Positions 1 to 8,685 of a DNA stretch of 64,000 nucleotides are shown here, in pieces. Position 1 is the stretch's first letter. The number at the start of each line of letters is the position of its first letter. The DNA comes from Rhodocista pekingensis (lineage in GTDB: Bacteria > Pseudomonadota > Alphaproteobacteria > Azospirillales > Azospirillaceae): positions 248,001-312,000 of the forward strand of contig NZ_JBHTCM010000004.1 in NCBI RefSeq assembly GCF_042665545.1. The letters run 5' to 3'. A program made the position numbers and the translations under genes. The notes below the pieces were generated by a model that worked only from the letters and a program-made list of their open reading frames with translations, made no database searches and was not told where the DNA came from.

Positions 1-1
1 T

Positions 2-3000
2 CTGGGCCTGCTGGCCGGCCAGAATCTGGGCACCGTCAGCGGGGTCAGCGTCAGCGGCACCGTCACCGCGTCGGGCTCCAGCATCGGGTCCGTGGGGGGG
101 CTGGTTGGTGAGAACCAGAGCGTGCTGTCCGGCAGCCATGCCGCGACCAGCATCGTGGTTGGCGACAATGCCGTAGCGGTCGGTGGCCTGATCGGGCGTA
201 ACACCGGCGATATCACCGGTTCCTATGCCAACAGTTCGGTCATCGCCGGCAGCGGGGCGCAACAGATCGGCGGGCTGGTTGGTTCAAATTCCGCGGGATC
301 CATTTACGGTGGCTATGCTACAGGCTCCATCGCCAGCGGTGACGGGTCGTCTCGGATCGGCGGGTTGGTTGGAACGCATGTTGCCGGTGGGCTCATCACC
401 AAGGCCTACAGCACCGTTGATTTGTCGATCGGGGCCAGTGCCACTTCCATTGGCGGGCTTGTCGGCATTAACACGAACAGCACCATTTCCACGTCCTATG
501 CCGCCAACAGAATCAGTGTCGGGGCGGATTCGAGCTCTGTGAGCGGGTTGGTCGGATCGGGGTCCGGTAGCGCCATTATCATCGACAGTTTCTGGGATGC
601 GACCAGATCCGGCCTGACGGTGGGCTCTACCGGCGTTTCGACGTCTGGCACTGTTGCCGGGCTTTCCACGGCCGAATGGTTCAGCAACGGCCCGCTGGTG
701 CAATCGGTCTTCAGCAGCAATGATTGGGTGCAGGGCTATCCCTATCCGATACTGAAGGCACTGCCCTATATCACCCTCACCGGATCCGGCACCAGCACCT
801 ATGGTCAGGCACCGGATTCCGTCAGTATCGTCAGCGCGATTGACCAGAACGGCAACAGCATCACCAGCGGCCTGTCCACTGTGGGGCTGACCTGGGCCCC
901 CGCCTCGGCCAATGCCTCGGTTGGAACCGCGACGCTGGGCGGCAGCGGCGCCAGCTATTCCGGTGGGCTCTATCAGTTCGCCTATGATGGCACGCTGACC
1001 ATCACGCCGGCCGCGCTGACCATCACCGCCAGCGGTGTGACCAAGACCTATGGCAACTCGGTCAACGTCACCGGCTACACCACGTCCGGGCTGGTGACGG
1101 GGGACAGCATCGATGGCGTCACATTGCTGCCCAGCGGCGGCACGGGCACGGCGGCCAATGCCGGAAGCTATACGATCAGCGCATCCGGCGCCACGGGAAC
1201 GGGGCTTTCCAACTATTCCATCACCTATGTGAACGGCACGCTGGTGGTGGCCCCGGCGGCCTTGACCATCACCGCCAACGGCGCCACCAAGACTTACGGC
1301 AATTCGATCAATCTGACGGGGTTCACCAGCAACGGCCTGATCAATGGTGACAGTATCAGCGCCGTGTCGCTGACCAGCACGGGGGCTGGCACGGCCGCCA
1401 ATGCCGGCAGCCATGAGATCAGCGCGTCAGGGGCCACGGGCACAGGCCTGTCGAACTATTCCATCACCTACGCCACCGGCACCCTGGTGGTAAACCCGGC
1501 GCCCCTGACCATCACGGCCAGCGGGGCGACCAAGACCTATGGCACCAGCGCCGGCCTGACCGGCTTCACCAGCAACGGTCTGATCAATGGCGATACGGTC
1601 ACGGCCGTAACCCTGACCAGCGGCGGGGCAGGCACGGCGGCCACCGTCGGCAGCTACAGCATCGTCGGCAGCAATGCCACGGGCACGGGCCTGTCGAACT
1701 ATTCCATCACCTACGCCAACGGGACCCTGACGGTAAACCCGGCGGCGCTGACCATCACGGCCAGCGGGGCGACCAAGACCTATGGCGCCAGCGCCGGCCT
1801 GACCGGCTTCACCAGCAACGGTCTGGTCAATGGCGATACGGTCACGGCCGTAACCCTGACCAGCGGAGGGGCAGGCACGGCGGCCACCGTCGGCAGCTAC
1901 AGCATCGTCGGCAGCAATGCCACGGGCACGGGCCTGTCGAACTATTCCATCACCTACGCCAACGGGACCCTGACGGTAAACCCGGCGGCCTTGACCATCA
2001 CCGCCAGCGACGCCATCAAGGGCTATGGCAGTACCATCAGTCTGACAGGCTACAGCGCCAATGGCCTGGTCAATGGCGACAGCATCAGCGCCGTGGCCCT
2101 TGCCAGTGATGGCAGTGCCGCCAATGCCAGCATCGGCAATTATGCCATCCAGGCCACCGGCGCCACCGGCACCGGGCTTTCCAACTATTCCATCACCTAT
2201 GCCGCCGGCACCCTGACGGTGGGCAAGGCCATCCTGACCGTGAAGGCCACGGATGCGGCCAAGACCTATGGCAGCATCGGCAGCCTGTCGGGCTTCACCA
2301 TTACCGGCCTGCTGGACGGCGACAATGTCAGCACCGTGACCCTGTCCAGCGGTGGTCTGGCGGGGACGGCCGCCGTCGGCAGCTATGCCATCAATGCCAG
2401 CAATGTCTCCGGTTCGGGACTGGACAACTATGCCATCACCTATGTCGGCGGTACGCTGACGGTGACGCCGGCGCCCCTGACCATCACGGCCAGCGGGGCG
2501 ACCAAGACCTATGGTACCAGCGCCGGCCTGACCGGCTTCACCAGCAACGGTCTGGTCAATGGCGATACGGTCACGGCCGTAACCCTGACCAGCGGCGGGG
2601 CAGGCACGGCGGCCACCGTCGGCAGCTACAGCATCGTCGGCAGCAATGCCACGGGCACGGGCCTGTCGAACTACTCCATCACCTACGCCAACGGGACCCT
2701 GACGGTAAACCCGGCGGCCTTGACCATCACCGCCAGCGGGGCCACCAAGACCTATGGCGCCAGCGCCGGCCTGACCGGCTTCACCAGCAACGGTCTGATC
2801 AACGGCGATACGGTCACGGCCGTAACCCTGACCAGCGGCGGGGCAGACGCGGCGGCCAACGTCGGCAGCTACGGCATCGTCGGCAGCAATGCCACGGGCA
2901 CGGGCCTGTCGAACTATTCCATCACCTATGTCGACGGTACGCTGGTGGTGGACCCGGCGGCCTTGACCATCACCGCCAGCGACGCCATCAAGAGCTATGG

Positions 3001-4579
3001 CAGTACCATCAGTCTGACAGGCTACAGCGCCAATGGCCTGGTCAATGGCGACAGCATCAGCGCCGTGGCCCTTGCCAGTGATGGCAGTGCCGCCAATGCC
3101 AGCATCGGCAATTATGCCATCCAGGCCACCGGCGCCACCGGCACCGGGCTTTCCAACTATTCCATCACCTATGCCGCCGGCACCCTGACGGTGGGCAAGG
3201 CCATCCTGACCGTGAAGGCCACGGATGCTGCCAAGATCTATGGCAGCATCGGCAGCCTGTCGGGCTTCACCATTTCCGGCCTGCTGGACGGCGACAATGT
3301 CAGCACCGTGACCCTGTCCAGCGGTGGTCTGGCGGGGACGGCCGCCGTCGGCAGCTATGCCATCAATGCCAGCAATGTCTCCGGTTCGGGACTGGACAAC
3401 TATGCCATCACCTATGTCGGCGGTACGCTGACGGTGACGCCGGCGCCCCTGACCATCGCGGCCAGCGGGGCGACCAAGACCTATGGCACCAGCGCCGGCC
3501 TGACCGGCTTCAGCGCGGCCGGGCTGTTGAACGGCGACAGTATCGGCAGCGTGGCGCTTTCCAGCGCTGGCACCGGTACGGCGGCGACGGTCGGCAGCTA
3601 TGCCGTCACCGCGTCGGGTGCGACGGGCACCGGCCTGTCGAACTATGCCATCACCTATGCCGACGGTACGCTGGTGGTGACCCCGGCGGCGCTGATCATC
3701 AGCGCCGGCAACGCGACCAAGACCTATGGCACCAGCGCCGGCCTGACCGGCTTCAGCGCGGCCGGGCTGTTGAACGGCGACAGTATCGGCAGCGTGGCGC
3801 TTTCCAGCGCTGGCACCGGTACGGCGGCGACGGTCGGCAGCTATGCCGTCACCGCGTCGGGGGCGACGGGCACCGGCCTGTCGAACTATGCCATCACCTA
3901 TGCCGACGGTACGCTGGTGGTGACCCCGGCGGCGCTGACCATCAGCGCCGGCAATGCCAGCAAGGTGGCCGGTTCCGACCTGTCACTGACCGCCTTCAGC
4001 GCCGCCGGGTTGGTGAATGGCGATGCCGTGTCGTCGGTGACGCTGTCCAGCCCCGGCACGCCGGCCAGCGCCGTGGCGGGCACCTATGAGATTGTCGCCA
4101 GCAATGCCGCCGGCACCGGCCTGGGCAACTACACCATCCGTTACCAGGACGGCCAGCTGACGGTCACGCCGGCCGCTTCCACCCTGACCACCAGCGCGGT
4201 GCAGCGCATCGTGGTGGCCGCCGTGGCGACGCCCGCCGTGACGATTGCGGCAACCAGCACCCCCGCCCCTGTGTCAACGGCGGGCACCCCCGCCGCCACC
4301 TCGTCCGCCAGCAGCAGCACCGCTTCGTCTACCACCGGTTCCTCCTCGTCTTCTTCCAGCGGAACCGCGACGGAAAACGGGGGGGGCAATGGAGGTGGGG
4401 CATCGGCAACAACCGCTGAAACCGGCACGGCATCCGGCACGACCGGAGGCAGCAGCGCGAATGGCGAGGCCCTGCCCATCCTTGTCGGCGGCGGTGACGG
4501 TGGCGAGATTGTCTATAGCCAGATCCAGATGACGTCCAATCCCATCAAAGGCAAAGAAAGCGATGAGCGCCAGCAATAA
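2..4579 (+). CDS. Large GLUG/MBG-repeat surface adhesin, 5' end outside window
   Basis: The reading frame is open from base 2, so the true start lies upstream. The first roughly 180 visible residues are GLUG-type repeats built on a recurring I-G-G-L-V-G-x-N core, as in filamentous-haemagglutinin-like adhesins. About 13 MBG-type (bacterial Ig-like) domains of 81 residues follow, each starting near L-T-I-T-A-S-G and K-T-Y-G and ending in N-Y-x-I-T-Y-x-x-G-T-L. A Ser/Thr/Ala-rich tail of about 100 residues carries long serine runs. The family is secreted or surface-bound and mediates adhesion or biofilm formation; an N-terminal haemagglutinin secretion domain would be expected upstream but is not visible. 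The stop overlaps the start of the downstream TPR-glycosyltransferase gene by 17 bases, so the two are probably co-expressed. Base composition looks less GC-rich than most of the window. Confidence 0.85.
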   Translation: MGLLAGQNLGTVSGVSVSGTVTASGSSIGSVGGLVGENQSVLSGSHAATSIVVGDNAVAVGGLIGRNTGDITGSYANSSVIAGSGAQQIGGLVGSNSAGSIYGGYATGSIASGDGSSRIGGLVGTHVAGGLITKAYSTVDLSIGASATSIGGLVGINTNSTISTSYAANRISVGADSSSVSGLVGSGSGSAIIIDSFWDATRSGLTVGSTGVSTSGTVAGLSTAEWFSNGPLVQSVFSSNDWVQGYPYPILKALPYITLTGSGTSTYGQAPDSVSIVSAIDQNGNSITSGLSTVGLTWAPASANASVGTATLGGSGASYSGGLYQFAYDGTLTITPAALTITASGVTKTYGNSVNVTGYTTSGLVTGDSIDGVTLLPSGGTGTAANAGSYTISASGATGTGLSNYSITYVNGTLVVAPAALTITANGATKTYGNSINLTGFTSNGLINGDSISAVSLTSTGAGTAANAGSHEISASGATGTGLSNYSITYATGTLVVNPAPLTITASGATKTYGTSAGLTGFTSNGLINGDTVTAVTLTSGGAGTAATVGSYSIVGSNATGTGLSNYSITYANGTLTVNPAALTITASGATKTYGASAGLTGFTSNGLVNGDTVTAVTLTSGGAGTAATVGSYSIVGSNATGTGLSNYSITYANGTLTVNPAALTITASDAIKGYGSTISLTGYSANGLVNGDSISAVALASDGSAANASIGNYAIQATGATGTGLSNYSITYAAGTLTVGKAILTVKATDAAKTYGSIGSLSGFTITGLLDGDNVSTVTLSSGGLAGTAAVGSYAINASNVSGSGLDNYAITYVGGTLTVTPAPLTITASGATKTYGTSAGLTGFTSNGLVNGDTVTAVTLTSGGAGTAATVGSYSIVGSNATGTGLSNYSITYANGTLTVNPAALTITASGATKTYGASAGLTGFTSNGLINGDTVTAVTLTSGGADAAANVGSYGIVGSNATGTGLSNYSITYVDGTLVVDPAALTITASDAIKSYGSTISLTGYSANGLVNGDSISAVALASDGSAANASIGNYAIQATGATGTGLSNYSITYAAGTLTVGKAILTVKATDAAKIYGSIGSLSGFTISGLLDGDNVSTVTLSSGGLAGTAAVGSYAINASNVSGSGLDNYAITYVGGTLTVTPAPLTIAASGATKTYGTSAGLTGFSAAGLLNGDSIGSVALSSAGTGTAATVGSYAVTASGATGTGLSNYAITYADGTLVVTPAALIISAGNATKTYGTSAGLTGFSAAGLLNGDSIGSVALSSAGTGTAATVGSYAVTASGATGTGLSNYAITYADGTLVVTPAALTISAGNASKVAGSDLSLTAFSAAGLVNGDAVSSVTLSSPGTPASAVAGTYEIVASNAAGTGLGNYTIRYQDGQLTVTPAASTLTTSAVQRIVVAAVATPAVTIAATSTPAPVSTAGTPAATSSASSSTASSTTGSSSSSSSGTATENGGGNGGGASATTAETGTASGTTGGSSANGEALPILVGGGDGGEIVYSQIQMTSNPIKGKESDERQQ
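1009..4173 (+). repeat. Array of ~13 MBG-domain repeats, 243-bp unit
   Basis: Tandem 243-bp units each encode one 81-residue Ig-like domain. Adjacent units vary from diverged to nearly identical; for example, the units beginning near 3481 and 3724 are almost base-identical. This points to recent unequal recombination or gene conversion within the coding region. Confidence 0.85.
1498..3441 (+). repeat. 972-bp higher-order tandem duplication (4 MBG domains x 2)
   Basis: The four-domain block at 1498-2469 is repeated at 2470-3441 with only scattered substitutions. The same junction motif, GGCGCCCCTGACC, begins at 1498, 2470 and 3442. The period of 972 bp is 324 codons, so gain or loss of a block keeps the frame. 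Confidence 0.85.
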
Positions 4580-6314
4580 CCCCGACCTCTCGATCCCCAT
4601 CGTGGAACGGAGCGGGGCGGTGCTGATGGAGATCGGCCGTCGCGTGCCCGCCTTTGCCCAGGGGCTGCACCTGCAATCGACCGGGCAGTTGGATCAGGCC
4701 CGCAGTGTCTTCCTGCAACTGACCGAACGGCCGGAACTGACGGCACCGGCCCTGCACCAGTTGGGGGTGATCGCCGCCTTCCAGGGCGATAATGGCCGCG
4801 CCGCCGGCCTGTTCGAACATGCCATGAAGCTGGAGCCGGCCGAGCCGCTTTATTACTGCTCGCTGGGCACCGTGTTCGAACGGATGGGCGATCTGCCGCG
4901 CGCCGTGGCCACCATGGTCAATCTGGCGGTGATGCTGCAGACCCAGGGCAAGCATGATGATGCCATCCCGCTCTATCGCCGTATCCTGCAGCTCTCGCCG
5001 CTGAATTACTCGGCCTGGGTCAATATGGGCACCGGTCTGGCCTGGACCAACTGCTCGCGCGAGGCGGTGGTGCCGCTGATCATCGGCGTCATCCTGTTCG
5101 GCCGCTTCCTGCCCGAGGCGCGCGAACTGGGGGACCGGCTGCTGGCCGATATCGGTGACCGGCTGCCGGAACTGACCGCCGCCTTGGCCGTACTGCCCGA
5201 AGGCCTGCCGGAGGGGCGGCTGGAACGGCTGGAGGAGGTCTTGCAGACGCTGGACAAGGCGCTGCGCACGGCCGGTTTCATTGATGCCACCGCCGCCTCG
5301 CTGACCGTGGCCTTGAAGCTGGCGCCCGGCAATGCGCTGGCCCGCTGGAACCATGCGCTGTCCTGTCTGGCGCGGGGCGATTATGCCCAGGGCTGGGCCG
5401 ATTATGAATGGCGCTGGGTCTGGGACCAGTTCCCCGAACCGCGCCGGATGCTGGGTGCCCCGCAATGGCGGGGGGAGGAACTGGCCGGCAAGCGCATCTA
5501 TGTCTGGGGGGAACAGGGCTTCGGCGACATCCTGCAATTCACGCCGCTGGCGCAGATTCTGGCCGACCGTTACGGCCCGGATGATGTGGTGCTGGAAGTC
5601 TCGGCCCCGCTGGTGCGGATGTTGTCCGCCGTGCTGGACCGGCCCGGTATGCGGGTAATTTCCCGGCCCGACAATCCCCACCGGTTCGGAGTGGAAGAGG
5701 GCTTTGATTACCATATCCCCCTGTTGAGCCTGCCGCATTTCCTGTCCCTGCGCGTGCCCGACCTGCCGCTGCTGCCCGGCTGGCTGCAACTGCCGGCGGA
5801 AGAGATTGCGCGCGGCGCCACCCTGCTGCCGCCGGCCCAGCCCGGCAAGCGGCGCATCGGCGTGGTCTGGGCCGGCCGGCCGCAGCATTCCGAGGATGCC
5901 CGCCGGTCCTTGCCGCTGGCCCTGTTGGGATCGGTGCTGGACGCCATTCCCGATGCGCAGTGGATTTCGCTACAGGTGGGCAACCGGGCGGGGGATGCGC
6001 TCGCCTTCCGCGGCCGGCTGCATGACATGAGTGGGCAGTTGCAGGATTTCATCGACACGGCTGCGGTGATCGCCAACCTGGATCATGTGGTGGCGGTGGA
6101 TACCGGTGTGGCCCATCTGGCCGGTTCCATGGGCAAGCCGGTGTCGCTGCTGCTGGCCCATTCGGTGGACTGGCGGTGGGAGATCGGCACCACAGGATCA
6201 CCCTGGTACCCCAACCACCGCATCCATCGCCAGTCGGCGCTCGGGGACTGGGCCAGCGTGATCAACAGCCTGCGGGCCGAACATGCTGCCTTGACTGTGC
6301 AGGCGGTCTCCTAA
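4563..6314 (+). CDS. TPR protein with GT-B (family 9-like) glycosyltransferase domain
   Basis: A 583-residue cytoplasmic protein with no signal peptide. Tetratricopeptide-like helical pairs occupy about residues 30-170, with typical A-W-x-N-x-G and P-L-Y-Y-C-S-L-G-T elements. The C-terminal half resembles ADP-heptose/GT9-type transferases, with a W-G-E-Q-G-F-G-D-I-L-Q-F motif near residue 320 and a donor-site motif A-V-D-T-G-V-A-H-L-A-G-S near 512. The ATG lies inside the 3' end of the adhesin gene, which implies translational coupling. TPR-linked GT-B enzymes such as HMW1C modify adhesins in the cytoplasm before export, so I infer that the upstream adhesin is the substrate. The sugar donor cannot be read from the sequence. 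Confidence 0.75.
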   Translation: MSASNNPDLSIPIVERSGAVLMEIGRRVPAFAQGLHLQSTGQLDQARSVFLQLTERPELTAPALHQLGVIAAFQGDNGRAAGLFEHAMKLEPAEPLYYCSLGTVFERMGDLPRAVATMVNLAVMLQTQGKHDDAIPLYRRILQLSPLNYSAWVNMGTGLAWTNCSREAVVPLIIGVILFGRFLPEARELGDRLLADIGDRLPELTAALAVLPEGLPEGRLERLEEVLQTLDKALRTAGFIDATAASLTVALKLAPGNALARWNHALSCLARGDYAQGWADYEWRWVWDQFPEPRRMLGAPQWRGEELAGKRIYVWGEQGFGDILQFTPLAQILADRYGPDDVVLEVSAPLVRMLSAVLDRPGMRVISRPDNPHRFGVEEGFDYHIPLLSLPHFLSLRVPDLPLLPGWLQLPAEEIARGATLLPPAQPGKRRIGVVWAGRPQHSEDARRSLPLALLGSVLDAIPDAQWISLQVGNRAGDALAFRGRLHDMSGQLQDFIDTAAVIANLDHVVAVDTGVAHLAGSMGKPVSLLLAHSVDWRWEIGTTGSPWYPNHRIHRQSALGDWASVINSLRAEHAALTVQAVS

Positions 6315-6349
6315 GGTCCGTACTCATAACCAGGTGCTACCAATCCCCG

Positions 6350-6390
6350 AAGGCCCGCCGCGCACGCCGTGGCGGGCCTTCGTCGTTTCC
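6350..6390 (+). terminator. Intrinsic terminator after the adhesin/glycosyltransferase pair
   Basis: A perfect 10-bp inverted repeat pairs AAGGCCCGCC (6350-6359) with GGCGGGCCTT (6371-6380) around an 11-base loop. The following T-rich stretch is short and imperfect. It lies 36 bp after the stop codon. Confidence 0.7.
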
Positions 6391-6470
6391 GGGCCTGACC
6401 CGATCCCCGATCCCACCGTCGTCGTCGGGACCGCCCGTCCCGGGGCAGGGTTCCTGCACTGGTATGCAAT

Positions 6471-6485
6471 TGATATTGACTCGCA
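6471..6485 (+). promoter_or_regulatory. Fur-like iron box upstream of TonB receptor
   Basis: TGATATTGACTCGCA matches much of the 7-1-7 Fur consensus TGATAATNATTATCA. It sits about 60 bp before the receptor start, in an intergenic region behind a terminator. I infer iron-responsive repression of the receptor/PepSY pair by Fur or a related regulator. Confidence 0.5.
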
Positions 6486-6546
6486 TTGTTGTCCGCCGGT
6501 AGACCGCTGCGGGAGAGCAAACGCAAAAGAAAGTGGGAACAGAGAC

Positions 6547-8685
6547 ATGCGTTCAGCCTTGCGGATGGCCGGCGCCGCCCTGGTGCCGGCCCTGATGCTT
6601 CTGACCCCGGCCCAGGCGCAAGAAGCCGCGGATGCCGGCCCGGTGGAGGAGATCATCATCACCGGTCGCGTCCAGCGGCTCTACCGGGTGGAGGAGACCA
6701 GCATCGGCAAGGTGCCGGCCAATGTCCTGGATATTCCCCAGGCGGTGCAGGTCATCAACCAGGAGCTGATCAGCGATCTTGGCGCCCGCAACGTCATCGA
6801 CCTTTACCGCAACATCTCCGGCGTCAGCTATTTCACCTATGGCGGCGTCACCTTCCGCGGCTTCCGGCAGGAGCAGAACTACTATGACGGCATGCGCGGC
6901 GATCCGTTCATCGGGTTCGCGGTGCCGCAGCTCTTCAACATCGAACGGGTGGAAGTGCTGAAGGGCCCGGCCGGCATGCTCTACGGCCCGGCGGCCCCCG
7001 GCGGCACCATCAACTACGTCACCAAGGGGCCGACGGAGGACTTCCAGGGCGATGTGCGCCTGACCCTGGGCAATTTCGACCGAATCGGCGGATCGGCCCA
7101 GCTCTCCGGGCCGGCGGATGCGGAGGGGCGCTTCACCTACCGCGTCGGCGCCTTCTACGAGAAGATGGACAGTTTCCGCACCGGTGCCGGCAGCGACACC
7201 AAGGTGGGCGACGCCAGCCTGGGCATCAAGCTGACGGACGACGTCAAGCTGACCCTCCAGGCCATCCGGTTCGATCAGGCGCTGCCGGCCAACCGTCTGC
7301 GCGGTATCCCGGTCAACGATGACGGCGTCTATCTGGGGTCGATCCGGTGGAACCATAACGAACCGACCGACTTCTCCAAGCTGACCTCCAACGTGTTGCA
7401 GGCCAAGCTGGATGCCCGCCTCACCGACCGCATCCGTCTGGATGCCGGCATCCGCTGGTTCAAGTCCAAGGAGCAGCAGAACTACCATGAACCGCGTGGC
7501 ACCTATGACAGCGACGGCGACGGCGTGCTGGACATGGTGCGGCGGGAGTTCCGCGATCAGCGCCGGGAAGGCGACGCGCTGGCCCTGGCCGCCAACCTGA
7601 TCGGCGATGCCGAGACGGGCGGCATCCGGCACAAGATCCTGTTCGGTGCCGACTGGTATCGGGAGGATTCGCTGCTGCTGAGCCGCATCGCCCCGACCAG
7701 GGCCTCCAGGGGACCCGTTCCCGATGCCAGCCTGACCAACCGGGTCTACGGCCTGACATCGGCGACCAGTTACGCCAGCTATTTCGCCACCCGCCCCTAT
7801 ACCCGCACCGATACCCGGGCGGAGCGCGAGGGCGTCTATCTCCAGGACCAGATCAGCCTGACCGAGCAATGGGACGTGGTGGCCGGCCTGCGCTATGACC
7901 ATTTCACGGATACGAACCGGGTCAACGACACCGATTATGCCGATGGGGATTATTCCTGGCGGACCGGGCTGATCTACAAGCCCGTGGAGGATGTTTCGGT
8001 CTATGCGAGCTGGTCCACCAGTTTCGAGCCGCAGTCGGTGGCCAACCAGGACGGGAGCGCCGGCGGGCCGTTCGACCCGATCACCGGCGAGCAGGTGGAA
8101 GCGGGGGTGAAGACGGCCCTCCTGGGCGGCCGCCTCCAGGCCAATGCCGCCGTCTACCGCATCGTGCGGGAGAACATGCTCCAGACCGACACGACCAGGC
8201 CCCCGGTCAATGGCGTCAACCAGCTCTCTCCCATCGGGGAGGTGACCTCCAAGGGCTTCGAGCTGGACCTGTCCACCGACATCACCCCCGACTGGGTGTT
8301 CACGGCCAATTACGGCTACAACGATACCAGGATCACCGGCACCGTTCCGGGACAGAGCCTGACCAACGCGGTGGGCGACCGCTTCGCCAATGCGCCGCGC
8401 AACAAGGTCGGGTTCTGGACCCGTTATCAGGTGCAGGAGATCAACACCGCCTTCGCGTTCGGCGGGGAATACGTTTCCCGGCGGCTCAGCCTGTCGGGTC
8501 AGACGGTGAAGCCCTATACGATCTTCGATGCCTCCATCATCACCGATCTGGGCTTTGCCGAGGCCATGTTCCGGGTGAAGAACATCTTCGACAAGGAATA
8601 TGCCGCCTCGGGCTTCACCGTGCATAACGGCCACTTCCCCGGTGAGCCGCGCACCTGGTTCATCGAGCTGCGCAAGCAGTTCTGA
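6547..8685 (+). CDS. TonB-dependent siderophore receptor
   Basis: A 712-residue outer-membrane receptor. The ATG at 6547 was chosen because it begins a clean signal peptide (Met-Arg, hydrophobic core, cleavage after A-Q-A); a longer in-frame start would put about 70 non-signal residues in front. A TonB-box-like E-E-I-I-I-T-G follows. The plug domain includes D-I-P-Q-A-V-Q-V-I and V-E-V-L-K-G-P-A-G-M-L-Y-G, typical of ferric-siderophore receptors, followed by the beta-barrel ending in aromatic Phe (R-K-Q-F). The stop overlaps the PepSY gene start in a TGATG arrangement, so the two are translationally coupled. Ligand identity is unknown; the siderophore class is inferred from the plug motifs and the Fur-like box. 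Confidence 0.9.
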   Translation: MRSALRMAGAALVPALMLLTPAQAQEAADAGPVEEIIITGRVQRLYRVEETSIGKVPANVLDIPQAVQVINQELISDLGARNVIDLYRNISGVSYFTYGGVTFRGFRQEQNYYDGMRGDPFIGFAVPQLFNIERVEVLKGPAGMLYGPAAPGGTINYVTKGPTEDFQGDVRLTLGNFDRIGGSAQLSGPADAEGRFTYRVGAFYEKMDSFRTGAGSDTKVGDASLGIKLTDDVKLTLQAIRFDQALPANRLRGIPVNDDGVYLGSIRWNHNEPTDFSKLTSNVLQAKLDARLTDRIRLDAGIRWFKSKEQQNYHEPRGTYDSDGDGVLDMVRREFRDQRREGDALALAANLIGDAETGGIRHKILFGADWYREDSLLLSRIAPTRASRGPVPDASLTNRVYGLTSATSYASYFATRPYTRTDTRAEREGVYLQDQISLTEQWDVVAGLRYDHFTDTNRVNDTDYADGDYSWRTGLIYKPVEDVSVYASWSTSFEPQSVANQDGSAGGPFDPITGEQVEAGVKTALLGGRLQANAAVYRIVRENMLQTDTTRPPVNGVNQLSPIGEVTSKGFELDLSTDITPDWVFTANYGYNDTRITGTVPGQSLTNAVGDRFANAPRNKVGFWTRYQVQEINTAFAFGGEYVSRRLSLSGQTVKPYTIFDASIITDLGFAEAMFRVKNIFDKEYAASGFTVHNGHFPGEPRTWFIELRKQF

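Noticed and set aside
1009..4173. Repeat array considered as CRISPR or other DNA repeat locus
   Set aside because: Units are 243 bp, in frame, and encode an Ig-like domain; there are no short repeats with unique spacers.
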